This document shows, piece by piece, positions 12,700 through 25,085 of a DNA stretch of 64,000 bases (the first letter of the stretch is position 1; each line of letters begins with the position of its first letter). Source of the DNA: Apostichopus japonicus (taxonomy: Eukaryota; Echinodermata; Holothuroidea; Aspidochirotida; Stichopodidae); the NCBI RefSeq assembly GCF_037975245.1, contig NC_092582.1:18006577-18070576 (forward strand), read 5' to 3'. A program made the translations under genes and the position numbers. The notes under the pieces are model-generated. The model made no database searches. It saw only the letters and a program-made list of their open reading frames with translations, and had not been told where the DNA came from.

Positions 12700-13345
12700 C
12701 TTCAACGGAGTCAGAGGAGGAGAGCTTTGTCTATATTTTCAACAAGTCCCTGATCTATGATTATTCATTAGTTTAGCTATCGACTCATCGATGACATCAC
12801 ACTACTCACCTTAACTATGACATCATTCCAGAATATTTGATGTGTGAGTAGTAGCATGGCCATTGTTTTCTGACTTCTCCATATATGTGAAATCTTCTCA
12901 AAGTTGCTGACTAAATATAAAACCACAATTGGTACCATCCCACTTTATTAATTCCCTTGTGATGAGTTGCTAAGACCCTCTTTGCAACTAATTGATACCT
13001 TCTCCTTCAGACTTTGCAAATACTCTCTCAAAGTTGCAGGGAGTTGCCCTATTTGACAAATGTTTATTCATTAGTTTGATTTAGTTCAAGCTATTGACTC
13101 ACCGATGACATCATGGCAATCCACTCAGTTAATATGACATCACTCCCGAATATTTGCTCTTTGTGACCATGTCCATTGTTCTGCCTTCTCCAGATGTGGC
13201 AACTGCTGACTATTAAATGTTTACCACAACTGAGTCTTGTTGGAAGGGCAAAGTCTTGCAGTGGTTTTTTTCAATTAGTGTATGAATGCCTTTGACTCAC
13301 TGATGACATCACAAAGCCAATTAGCAATTAGCAGTGACATCATTA
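12700..13345. repeat. Three diverged repeats, each with a pair of TGACATCA sites
   Basis: Three modules start at about 12765, 13065 and 13275. Each has an ATTAGTTTA-like lead, a GACTCA block and then two TGACATCA octamers: 12792/12818, 13106/13135 and 13304/13335 (starts). The first two modules also share GAATATTTG and a CCATTGTT...CTTCTCC tail. The octamer resembles CRE/ATF sites, but function is unproven. Confidence 0.65.
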
Positions 13346-14519
13346 TGTGGGATGAAGAGTTCTATTGTTTGAATGCCAACATTTATAATTAAATTTGGTC
13401 CACCTTGTTTATTCCTTCTTTCTGTGTCCCTTTCAATTCAACAGAATGAATTTTAGGAGGGAAAAATTACAGCATTGTAATAAAGTTTTCTTCTAGTGTA
13501 TTTGAAAAAGACTAGATTGGAAATTGACGGGATGTTTCTGTGAGATCATTTTTTTTTTCAACTTAATTACAAAGATGGATTAAATTTAAACTTTGTTATC
13601 ATTTTTAATCCATTGTAGAGCCTTGTAAAAATGCAGATTACCGAATTTCATAGATTTTTGTCCAATTTCAAAAACAAAAGATTCAAAAATAAAAGATTAA
13701 AATTCAAGAATAAAAGATTATAAATCTATTTTCTCTTGATTCAGTCAAAAGACAAACATAAAAACATGACTTAACTTATAACAGGAAGATAATAGTGAAC
13801 ACCCACCTGCACAATGTCCAATCATGAATCAACATTGACAAAAGAAAAGCTATGAAACTAACCAGGAGATAATATCAAAAAAAAAGAAAAATATTATCTC
13901 AAAGATGATATAATACCAAAAACAAAAAGAATTCCATGGAAGGAAATGCTCCCAGAAGGCTTTGAATAATAGAGTTAATAATATATCATAAACAGCTGAA
14001 TGAATATTAACTGGGAAAGATTAAATTTCTTTCAAAGAAATAAGTAAAAAAAAAAAAAAATAAGTAGAAATAAGGAGACAGTTAAACGAAATAAGGAAAC
14101 AGAACAACTGTCCTACTTGGCAACTTCTTGTTGTCTTCTTCTTCTTTGTTTATTCATTTATTTTAATTTTTAATTTTTTGTTTGTGACTAAGAATGAAAG
14201 CAAGGTACACAGTAAATATTAAAACATTTTTATGATAAATTCACATACTTCCTGGTGGTCTCCTGTAGATTTCTCCCTCCTTTTGTTTTACTCGGCTAAA
14301 CTCTCCAACTACCCCATAGTAGAGTCAGTTCTTGGAATTCGTACTGCTCAGAGGGGCAATATTATTGAAAGTTCACACAGAACGAAATCATGAATTCGAA
14401 AGTTGAACTCAAAAGAGATCATAATACATTGTCACAGTGGCCCGCTGTGGGCAAAAGGCAGTTCTGTTTGTTTACAGGGTTGTATAGTGTCTCACTGGAA
14501 CAAACTTCCATGTATTTGT
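13346..14519. other. Intergenic, AT-rich, no gene seen
   Basis: Contains A-rich runs near 13665-13720 and 14045-14060. No coding exon was recognised. Confidence 0.4.
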
Positions 14520-14710
14520 CATTGTGAATCATCACAGATTCTTGGTCAGAGTACACACCGTAGCCTACCACCGGCAGCTGCTCACCGGTGCTTGTTATTG
14601 TCTCATGTTCTAATTTCTGAGTGATGGAAAGGAAGATGAAATTTGGTGGAAAGCTTCTACAGTAATATTGAATAGAAGCAGGAGGAAGACTCAATGCAGT
14701 GTTAGAGTAT

Positions 14711-15515
14711 TTGGGGGGGGGAGGGTTGGTGGGGGGGCTGGTGGGGGGAGTAGAATGGAAGCGGTGCAAATGGAGGGAAGGGGGAGAGGATGGGAGGGAT
14801 CTGGTGGGTGGGGGATGAGCGATAACATCCAAAATATAAAGAGGGGTGTTGGTGGGAGCTAGGGTTGGTGGGGGGGTTTGTTGGAGGGGGGTTGGTGGGG
14901 AGTAGAATGGAAGTGGTGCAAATGGGGGGAGGGGGAGGATGGGAGGGGGATCTGGTGGGTGGGGGATGAGCGATAACATCCAAAATATAAAGAGGAATTG
15001 AGAGGGGTTCATCTGAGAAATCTTTCAAGACATTTTTATTGGAAAAGGAAATTTGGTAGAAAAAATGATTCATCATTGTGGACCATCATGTTTCTCGGTC
15101 CGAGGATGCCATAGTGTACCACAATTTTGTCATGTCACTATTTTGCCATGATGCTCTTAACTTCTGGGTGATCGAAAGCAGGGAATTAAGACTGGTAATT
15201 CTAAGACTTCTTCAGTTCTCCAAGGCAGAAAATCAACACTGAGGGTAGGGTACAGCCTTGGTGCAGTGTGCGAATATTGAGGGAGGGAAGGGGTGTGGGG
15301 GGGGGTGGAATGAATGAGAGAGAACAGCCAAAAGAGACTTAATGGGATTAAGATGCCCTCTACTTTTAACATGCATGTTCATGTTTATTTAGTATGTACA
15401 GCACACCACACTATGAATATCATTAGGCATCATTAGGAACCACTGAATGTCTTTGTTTTCCAGGTTATTAGAAGGTGGGGAAGGTCAGACTGTGGGGGGG
15501 GTGGGGAGGGGGGTA
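14711..15515. repeat. G-rich repeat cluster with a 151-bp tandem duplication
   Basis: Two head-to-tail copies with a period of 151 bases, each ending GAGCGATAACATCCAAAATA (at 14817 and 14968), carry many G runs of three or more on +. A third diverged relative lies at about 15170-15345 and another G-rich patch at 15477-15515. The complementary strand gives a spurious Pro-rich open frame at 14419-15012. The + strand has strong G-quadruplex potential. Confidence 0.8.
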
Positions 15516-16370
15516 GTCTCCAATGTCAGGCTGATGCTCAGGACGAGAAGCAGTGCATTGCTGTAAATATTGGAGACCAGAACACACACTCTCTCTCTCT
15601 CACCTTGTTCATATCTTCCCGTTAGCTCACGACCTCCCTCGTACCCCAATCATCCAACTAGATACAGAGAATCGAGTACAGTGTTACACTGTTGATGATA
15701 TATTGACTACCAGCTCTTTGGAAATAGATAATAATAAAAAGTCAGTTCTTTATCCTTCCTTTTCCTTGTTTTCACCTTCTTTCAGAATAACTGCTCACTT
15801 GCTTCTGCAATCTCATAAAAGATGAAAAACACAACCTCCTCTGGAAAACAAAATTGTCTCTGACGTTGATGCGGAGAGAGAACTCCAGATAACCCGTGTA
15901 TGATCTAACGGTTACAGTCTAGATGCTAGTTAAACCAGAGGGTGTAACTTCTGGAGCGAGATGGAAACTAAGCCGCGGAGAAAAAAAGGAGAGTTTCACC
16001 GGATGAAACTTTGCAAAATAAAGGAAGAAAAAAAGTAACGGAAAGATGAAGAAAAGATTCACGGAGGGAAATTTTTAAAGGAGGGGCAATTGATCCCCAG
16101 ACATCAACTTAATAAGCAGCCACATGCAAATAGTTTGAAGAACTGGAAACATGAAAATCACCGGAATTTACTGTGTGAATGCATCAAACGCTCGGCTAAC
16201 ACCCAAGCTGTGACTTAGGGATTAGTCTCGGCGGATTACAGAGATGGTCTCCTGCATCAGGTGTTTGTTTTAGCTTGATGATGCGTGGACTGTCTGAGAT
16301 GACTCATAAATCTTGTCTGTTGGGAGAGAGAGAGAGAGGAAGCCGTCTTGCTTCTGCAGAAGTAATGTTG
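15516..16370. other. Intergenic, no gene seen
   Basis: Short random open frames only; purine-rich around 15960-16090. Confidence 0.4.
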
Positions 16371-16455
16371 AAGGGGGGTGGGGATAGAGGAGAGAGAGGG
16401 TGGTAGGGATAGGGGAGAGAGAGGGTGGTAGGGATAGGGGAGAGGGAGGGGGTGT
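16371..16455. repeat. Purine-rich tandem repeat, about 30-bp unit
   Basis: About three units of GGTGGTAGGGATAGGGGAGA-type sequence. All purines apart from scattered T. Confidence 0.75.
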
Positions 16456-16640
16456 GTTTGTATTTGGACAGTTGATTATAGCTGTAACTGACTATAAAGC
16501 TGAAAACATTAAACAGGAACAAATAAGTGCAACTGTTCAAGGTCAGATGGAAGGAGCATTCATTGTGTGAGCAATTAATGATTAATTCTCAAATAAGAGG
16601 ATGTTTGCTTGATAGCATACTCATTGTGAGTCCATGTTTG

Positions 16641-17205
16641 TACTCGTAATGTTGCATAGTTACATGTACTCCTAATGTTGCATAGGTATATGTACCCCTA
16701 ATGTTGCATAGGTATATGTAACTCCTAATGTTGCATAGGTATATGTAACTCCTAATGTTGCATAGGTATATGTGCTCGTAATGGTTCATAGGTATATGTA
16801 CTCATAATGTTGCATAGGTATGTGTACTAGTAATGTTGCATAGGTATGTGTAACTCCTAATGTTTCATAGGTATATGTACTCATAATGTTGAATAGGTAT
16901 ATGTACTCATAATGTTTCATAGGTATATGTACTCGTAATGTTGCATAGGTATATGTACTTGTAATGTTGCATAGTTATATTTTCTCTTAATGTAGCGTAG
17001 GTATATGTACTCATAATGTTGCATAGGTATGTGTACTAGTAATGTTGCATAGGTATGTGTAACTCCTAATGTTGCATAGGTATATGTACTCGTAATGTTT
17101 CATAGGTATATGTACTTGTAATGTTGCATGTAGGTATATGTACTCCTAATGTTGCATAGGTATATATACTTGTTATGTTGCGTAGTTATATGTACTCGTA
17201 ATCAG
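16641..17205. repeat. 26-27-bp minisatellite, about 21 units
   Basis: Tandem units built on TAATGTTGCATAGGTATATG followed by TACTC or TAACTCC. Units vary at the last few bases (TACTCG, TACTCC, TACTAG, TACTTG). There are no unique spacers, so this is not a CRISPR array. Period changes between 26 and 27 prevent a sustained reading frame. Confidence 0.92.
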
Positions 17206-18396
17206 TTGTAGTTTAGAAAGTAATGCAAATTCCATACTTATACTTGTGCTTTTGGAGCCTTGTACTTATACTCATAGCAAAGGGAATTCTAATTGTACCC
17301 ATACTCATGCTGTTGTACTCATACTCATGCTGTTGTAACTCATACTAATAGCAAGAGGGGGGATTATACTTGTTCTCAAACTCATTCTGTTGTACGAGCT
17401 CCTACCAAAATTTTGCTTGATAGCATACTTGTTTTGTAAACAGCTTGTAGATTTTGAGTATTGTATTGATTTTTATCAAAACAGGTTAAGTTTGATATAA
17501 TCTGAAAATGGGAGTTCACTATGGTAATCCTTGTACATTTACTTAGTTTCATCTGACATCATTTAAAAGCATTGTTTATCGTATCAAATCTGATCGGTAT
17601 TTTTTGCATCATTTTGGTCAAAGAAAACCCACTAGGCCTGTTTTCAACATGATAACAACAAGTCTTGATTTCCATTGTTACAAGATTTAGTCTTTTTGGT
17701 GCTAATTGGTGACATGTGGGAGAAATTGATTTTTGAGTGTTGCTTATAACCTTTACAATATGTGGGTAGATATAAACTCTAACAGAATATTTCATCAAGA
17801 AAATGAAATATTTATAAGAGCAACTCTTCCTCATTTCGTCTTCGCCTAAATAGGTGGCACAGAATTTACCAGCGAACGCACGATATAATTAATGTCACAT
17901 GACTTGACCATGATGTACTGACAGAAATATTAGAAGTTGGAATAAGAAACCTCTTTTACTGTGATTTAACACTGCAGATCAGACTCTGTGCTTGTTGTTC
18001 AGTATTTTTTATTGATTTTGAACCCACATGCATTAGCATTAGACCACATGCATGGTATCAGACACCCCCACTCCACTTTTAATAAGAAAGTGTCCCACAG
18101 TCTCATCAACTTTGGTTATTACCCAATTATTTCAAATCCGAAAAAAAAATAAGCATTATTTTTTGCATAATTATAACATTTCTATTGTTGTTTGTTTGTT
18201 TTTTCTTTTTTTTTATCATAATTAAACATAATGTTCAATGCAATGCTACCTGGTTGTGTTTCCATGGTAACATTTTCTGCACAGTTTTTAAACTTCAACA
18301 CAGACAGCCATTTTTTTTTGCAGTGATGTTGCAATACATGCTTAGAAACCTCAGGAAAAGTCTTTCTTTGTATTAATGCTATTTACCTAGACCTAA
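17206..18396. other. Intergenic, no gene seen
   Basis: Contains degenerate TACTCATACTCATGCTGTTG repeats at about 17220-17400. No recognisable gene. Confidence 0.4.
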
Positions 18397-18725
18397 AATA
18401 GTTTCTTAACAGATTTCAGAATTCGAGCATCGATTCCCTCGCTACTCTTACTGCTTCTGTTTAATTTCCTCGACGAAACAGCTTTCGTGGCAACTTTGCT
18501 CGCATGGTTGCTGATCCAAGAAAGTCAAACGTACGAACAAAATATACCGACTACTTTTGAAGACTCGTTGGTCGGGAGCGAAAAAATAATCATCCCGTCG
18601 TGGGTGTCCGTGTGAGTTCAGTGGTATGCGATGCTTGGAAGTCGAATATCGTCGAGAGTACTTAAGAGCCTGTTGGGATGAAAACGACACACCAGCCGTG
18701 AAAGAGAGTAGTCACGTTTCACGAA
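18397..18725. other. CpG-rich island with open frames on both strands, unidentified
   Basis: This patch is conspicuously rich in CG dinucleotides compared with its surroundings. A + frame runs open from 18397 to a stop at about 18612 (contains LLAWLLIQESQTYEQ and LVGSEKIIIPSWVSV). A - frame from 18690 to 18448 encodes 80 codons rich in Arg, Ser and Cys. I recognise neither product. It could be a promoter/first-exon region, a decayed transposon ORF or a recently inserted sequence. No function is assigned. Confidence 0.25.
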
Positions 18726-21700
18726 AGGGCAGAAAAAGTTAATCGGAGCAGTTTCTTTCTTCTCTAATACCTCTTGGTTTTGTAGCTAATCGCCCTCCCC
18801 GTTGAAAGGTAAACAAATCTATATTTGGACGTTCTACCATATTGCAGTCTGAATCAGTCAAGCATTGTTGTGTTTGCTGCTTTGCTCTGTTTTCCCTGAA
18901 AGTTCATCAGTGCTTTTGTTTACTGAATTGAAAAAAAAAAAAGGACACTAAAGCGCTCTCTCTCCACCTCTCTATCTCCTGAGATTTGAAAGAATTTTTG
19001 AATAACTTTGTGCTTATGGGAGTGAAAGTTCGGTCGTCTGAAGGGGAACAAAGTTTGGTGAATTTACTTCTGATTAACACTACATATCTAGCAAAATATG
19101 CTAGAAAAGCTGATAGAATGGTCATGTGAATGTTTCTCTACATTCTCTTTCATTACTTGTAGGGTCAAGTCAACTTTTGATATTTAATTCATATATATTG
19201 AAAGGATATTGCATCAGTAACCAAAACAATGGCAACATTTTTTTTATATCCTTGTGGTTAGTCTCTTGCACTATGTGTATAAAAAGGAAGGAAGCAAGCA
19301 AGACCATGGTTTTCCTTCTAAACATGAACAAGTTAATTAATTACTAACGAGAAATTTCTACCTATTCAATACCTAATATTAGGTAATCCTGGTTTTAGTG
19401 ATATCCTGGTTTGCCAAATAGGGAAAGGTTACCATAGTAACAGCCATGGCTATCCAATAAATATTCCCCCCCCCCCCGTCTCCCACTGTGGACCATTTAT
19501 GCTAATGATCCCTTCTTTTCTTCTCTCTCTCCGCCTCTCTCTCCACCTCTGTCTCCACTCTTCTTCTTTTTCTTTTTATGTTTACATTAGATATCATTGA
19601 GACTGTTGTGTGCATGTATTATAGAGATGATGAAACTTATGGAAATGCACATCAACTGTGAAGTTCAATTTTTTCATTATCACGGGGAACTATATTAGGA
19701 CATACCTATTTACAATTCACACATCATGTGACCAGCACATGTGTCCAAATATAGTGTTCCAGGATCCTAGAACTAATGAACCGAAAAGTCAGCAGGGTTA
19801 GTTAAATCGATTACATTTATTCTAGTTAGATCATGCTCAAAGTAAAAGTTACTTCACTCTCAGATTCTACAAATTTATTCAAAATAAAGTGAAAGCAAAG
19901 AAGGTCTTTAGCATGAGTGTCGACCACATTAGCAATGTCAGTGATTCTGTCTAGTACAGGGAATCCTGTTTATTTAATCAAGAGTTATGAGGAAAATTGT
20001 TTTGGGAATTCCCCTCAATTCAAATTGCTATGGAAGTGCAACTTCCCGTTTTTTTTTTCCTTGCCGGAGGCAGAAGGCATCTATGCAATGGTGATGGCGT
20101 ATGTATGGGTGTTTGTGTGCGTGTGACACTTGTTTGTAAATGCTCTAACTTTAGAAGGATAACTGGGGAACATTTCATATTTAGTATGTAGGTTCCCATT
20201 AGGTAGAGCTGGTTTGGGGTTGTTTTTGTCATTGGCCAAAAGTCATTTGAGGTCAGTCAAAGTTGCAGGAACTTTAAGCTTGTTGTGTTGCTTGCCGTTG
20301 GTAAAAAGAGAATCCGTAGTGTTTATCATGAATGTCAGAGATCATCTGAGGTCAACAGCGAAAGAAAGTATGAACTTTTTGTAAACATGCTATCTCAAGG
20401 AAGGTAGCCCATTGAGTAGTTATATTTGGCATGCGGATTTCCTGAATTTAGTTCCGCAAACTCTATTCTTTGTGGTGGAGGTCAAATGCTTTTCTCTGGT
20501 TTTCTTTGAGAATAATGTTGCACCGGTTGAATTACAATAGGTTATTGTGTTATTAGGAATGGTATTACGTTAGTTAAGCTGTCAACTTGCGGATATAGAA
20601 ATGGTTTGTACTATGTACATTTTAACTATTGTTCTGTTTGGGGAAGTTGGAACATTTCTTTGTCCTGCTGAAATTTCCATGCATGTAGATGTAAGAATAT
20701 ATGCTCACCAGGAATTATGATAACTTGTTGAAATTTTAATTAATTGACAATACTATAGAGATTCCAGCTGTCTCTCATGATACTATATACAAAGGCTAGT
20801 AGTTCCACTTTGTGTCCAATAATAAATCAGTGTATCAAATCAATCAATCAATAAATATATAAGCTATAACACTATAAATATTCAGTGATCATTAACAGTC
20901 TTATGATTGGAGTATAATAATACGACTTAAATAAATGGTTAGAGAAGTAATTCCTGCCACGTGCAAGATACGTCCGTCTTTCCTCACTTGCTAAACCTTC
21001 TCTTCCAACAATTTACAATATTGGTCAATTGATCTAATTCCCATTAGATCATTTGTCATATGATCCAGAATATTTCAATAGATTTTGAAATCATTTTAAC
21101 CATGGAGTGCTTCCCTAAGTCCTAGAAAGTGTTGTATCAATTTCACAATTTCCCACTGAAAGCAATATCGTCCGTGATCTGTTTCTGTTGCCTTCTGACT
21201 ATTTCATGTTTGTACTTGTGAGTCATAGTGTGGCTAGTGACAGAGGCTGGTGTAGTGATGACTCACTAACAGTGTAGGTCTAGATATTACCATGGTGATA
21301 ACAAACTGTACATGTGTAGTTATGAATTATAGTTGCCCTGCAGCAGCTAGCTGGACAGTTAGTCGGAGAATTTTTGCAAACTGTTTAATTTGCAAATATG
21401 TAACAAATAGTGCAAGAAATTTATAACATTCAGTTCTCAAGGTTTGGAATCTAAGAAAGTGCCATTAATCAAGTATAAAAGTAAAACAGTATTGGAGGCA
21501 TAGTATTTGGGTCTCTTCTATTAGGGTAGAGTGCTTGCGTTTTTTGTATCATCAATTTGAAATTCTAGGCAGACCAGTGGGTGAAGCTCTTTGCCCCTGA
21601 TGGCATAATGGAAAAAAATTGAAAATTTGCTAGCTGACTTTGTGCCTAGACTGTTTGAATCATATATCCGCATTGAATATTCATAGCTAAATCACCCTAC

Positions 21701-21820
21701 ATTAAATACAATTATTGAAATGGATACACATTGAGAAACCATGATGACTGGAAACATTGCCGTAACTCTCATAAAACAATTCATACATTTGCATTCATTG
21801 CTTCAAATTTCATTTGTCTA
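18726..21820. other. Intergenic, no gene seen
   Basis: AT-rich, with a poly-C run at about 19468-19478 and pyrimidine tracts near 19500-19570. No coding exon recognised. Confidence 0.4.
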
Positions 21821-21998
21821 AGCCCCATTCACACTTTCCCGGATCATGTGACGGTTTAGAGCGATCTGTAGCGCGCGGGGATCCGGCAGCTTCTGTGACA
21901 TGATGCGTGAAACTACATATCTAGAACGGGTTGATATTGGTTACTACGACGATCCTGCACAACCCAGCATATGCGATCCGGGAAGTGTGAAAGGGGCT
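21821..21998. mobile_element. Short MITE with about 25-bp terminal inverted repeats
   Basis: The left end AGCCCCATTCACACTTTCCC continues into GGATC. The right end, read on -, is AGCCCCTTTCACACTTCCC continuing into GGATC. The 178-base interior is CG-rich and non-coding. The flanks (CTA and GAT) do not form an obvious target duplication, so the superfamily is uncertain. Confidence 0.72.
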
Positions 21999-22212
21999 GA
22001 TTATAATGACAGTATGGGTGCACACACTTAATAGCAAACACTTTACTTCCTAGTACCATGGCCCAAACAGTCACAAGACCAACAAAAAATAAATGTGGGA
22101 AGTAAATACCATCTTTCTTCCATTTTGTTATCCTTTTTTTTTCTTTTTCTTTTTTAAAAATCTTTTTTGTTCTCAGTTGCCCACTTGCTAAAACTCCTTG
22201 AATAGGAAATGT

Positions 22213-23086
22213 ACATCTAGTAAATGAGGGAAACTCCAATGGAATTCAATAATGATTAGTTTATTACCTAATTCAGCTGGTTCCTATGTGATGACATCAT
22301 CATCATACGTGCTGTGTAAAAGTGCAAGATATGGAATAAGTCGTAACTTTGCTTTCCATTTCAAGATATTTACTAATCGACTCATCCCGTTTCAATGAAT
22401 TATAGATAATTCATTGAAATTTGAATATAGTTTTACTTTCATAAATCAATTTTTCGTGTGGGTTTGAACATTCTTACTACATTGATAAGCAAAAAATCCC
22501 TGTGTCATCTGATTGCAGCTAAACCGGAAAACGTAAAACTTTATATGAAATTTGTTTAGCTGGAATGTACGATGTTGCCAATTGGCTTGCCATAGATTTT
22601 TGATATTTGCAGTTCTAAGCAGTGTTTCCATAGGCTTTGAAATAGACATCTAGTAAATGAGGGAAACTCCGTTGGAATTCAATAATGATTTATTAGTTTA
22701 TTACCTAATTCAGCTGGTCGCTACGTGATGACATCATCATCATACGTGCTGTGTAAAAGTGCAAGATATGGAATAAGTCGTAACTTTGCTTTCCATTTCA
22801 AGATATTTACTCATCGACTCATCCCGTTTCAATGAATTATAGAAAATTTTGGAAATTTTGATATAGTTTTACTTTCATAAATCTATTTTTCGTGTGGGTT
22901 TGAACATTCTTTAGTACATTGATAAGCAAAAAAATCTCTGTCTCATCTGTTTGCAGCTAAACCGGAAAATGTAAATCTTTTTATGAAATTTTGTTTAGCT
23001 GGTGTCTACGATGTTGCCAATTGGCTTGCCATAGATTTTGTATTTGCAGTTATAGCAGTGTTTCCATGGGCTTTAAAATAGACAGA
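22213..23086. repeat. 433-bp tandem duplication, two copies
   Basis: Copy 1 starts at 22213 and copy 2 at 22646; both begin ACATCTAGTAAATGAGGGAA and share nearly their whole length with few substitutions and small indels. Both contain GATGACATCATCATCATACG and TTAGCTGG segments. Non-coding. Confidence 0.92.
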
Positions 23087-23099
23087 TTAACATCCTCAA

Positions 23100-23220
23100 C
23101 CCTTCCCCCCCCCCCACACCTTTACTTTTAAAAGTAGTCAAGGAGTTAGTCTGTGCCCTCACTTCTCTTTTTGTTTCCCATTTTCTCTTCCCCTCCACCC
23201 CCCCCCCCCCCCCCCCGCCG
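23100..23220. repeat. Poly-C tracts
   Basis: C-runs at about 23107-23115 and 23197-23216 separated by mixed sequence. Confidence 0.6.
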
Positions 23221-23594
23221 ACAGTGTTTGGAAGCATCTTTCATTGTTGGTAGTTACCAAACAAATATGTCGCAATCAGGATACGCCATATTTGACTGAT
23301 GAAGGAAAGACAAAATTACCTGAAAACATGAATCTGAGCCATAAATCCTGTTCTAACTTGGCATTGCAAGATTGATAAATTGTGTGAAATGTATTCCTTT
23401 GTTTTTATATATATTTATTGCCAACATTTTCTCTCTAAATCAACAACTAACACTTTTTTTTTATCTGTAAATGTTATTAAAAGAAAGATTACCTTTAATT
23501 AAGAATATGTCTGACTTTAAATTCATTTTCATTTTCATGTTAGGTATCTGAAACTCTCAGCTATTGTAGTATATATATACACTGTCATTTTACG

Positions 23595-24625
23595 TACCAC
23601 CCTCCATGTGACCTAGTAATGACTAATAATAAATACTGCATCAATAAAAAAAAACAGACAGAATAATCAATACTCATTCAGATACTCTCATGGCATTTAT
23701 CATAATGACTAATAGACTTGAAGATGGTAGAAATGACCACACCCAGGCTAGCACTGGTAATCAATGATATTCTATTAATAGCCATTACTGTAAGGTGACC
23801 TTTTCTACTCAATATGAATATGGGACAAAATGTTAAAGGTGGTATGTGCGGCCTGGGGGTGGGGGGTCTCTCCCCCTTGAGAAAAAAGTGCTAGTCTGGT
23901 AGAGCACAGACATGACATAATCAAGAGTAGCCCTATAGGTCAGTACAGGAGTAACACAACTTCTATGTTCTAGGTTACACTGTTACGCTTGTACTTTTAC
24001 TCTGTGCAGATATTAGGATAGTTCCACCCTACATTATAGTAGTTCTTATTTTGATCCCTGTGATCTTCTGTGCGAGGTATTTGTGTACATCTATGGATTT
24101 TTAATGACGTGCCGTAAATGTATAACAATCTTGAAGGTAGATTTTGCATTCTGTCGCGAATAAAATGTTGTATTTCAAATTTCTTCTTGTTAGATCTGGG
24201 ACATTTTTGGGGACACTTGTTAATTTGGGACAAAACATTGGAATTCGGGGACTGTCACCAAAAATCGAGAATGTCTGGTCACGTTACATCACTGTAACCT
24301 TTCATTAAGGTTATAGATTTTGAATGTCTGATTTTCGTTACTTTGCATGTTAATCTAAGGTGAAACTTTCAACTTTTATTGTAAAACACTTCCATTACTT
24401 ACCACCCTCCACGTGAACTAATTTGACTGATAATAAATACTGCATTGATAAATAAAGCAGACAGAATCATCGATACACATTTAGATACTCTCATGACATC
24501 GACATCCTAATGACTAATGGATGAAATAATTACATAGTACTAAAAGAGGATAAAAATGGCCACACCCAAGCTAGCACAGCTAGTCAATTGGATATTCTAA
24601 GCCCATTACTGTAAACGTAGCTGCT
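23595..24625. repeat. Diverged 200-bp duplicate pair
   Basis: Segments 23595-23800 and 24396-24620 share, in order, TACCACCCTCCA, AATAAATACTGCAT, CAGACAGAAT, AGATACTCTCATG, AATGACTAAT, CACACCCA and GCCCATTACTGTAA-like blocks in the same orientation. The spacer shows no gene. Confidence 0.75.
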
Positions 24626-24857
24626 TACATACTTTACCACATGTTATTTTGGTACAGTCTCTTAATTTATGACTATTTTGTGAAGTAGTTTGAGTACTAG
24701 TATCTTCGATATGTTTCAAATTAACTTGTCTTCAAGTTGTAATTTTATAGCTTAATAGTGTGTCCCTTGTGTTGTACGCCTACCTACAGAGTCAAGTCTT
24801 GTGTAATTACTCCTACTGAGCCCTTCGTGTGTATATAGGATTTTTCAACTCATTACG

Positions 24858-24858
<1 letters not shown>

Positions 24859-24942
<84 letters not shown>

Positions 24943-25085
24943 ACAAAATATATATGTATATATATATATGTAACAAAATATATATGTATATATATATGTA
25001 TATATATAAATAAACATGTTGTTTAAGTTGTTTAACAGTTGTTTAACAGTTTTTCCGTTATTCCTATATATATAAACATATATAC
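24859..25085. repeat. Long (TA)n microsatellite with TGTAACAAAATATA interruptions
   Basis: An almost uninterrupted TA run of about 80 bases is followed by two TGTAACAAAATATATATGTA units and a degenerate TA tail. Open frames across it (YIYI repeats) are artefacts of the repeat. Confidence 0.95.

Noticed and set aside
14419-15076. Pro-rich 197- and 124-codon frames on -
   Set aside because: Complement of G-rich repeats; repeated in step with the 151-bp DNA duplication and lacking any domain.
16641-17205. Possible CRISPR array
   Set aside because: Units are contiguous with no unique spacers, and the genome is eukaryotic.
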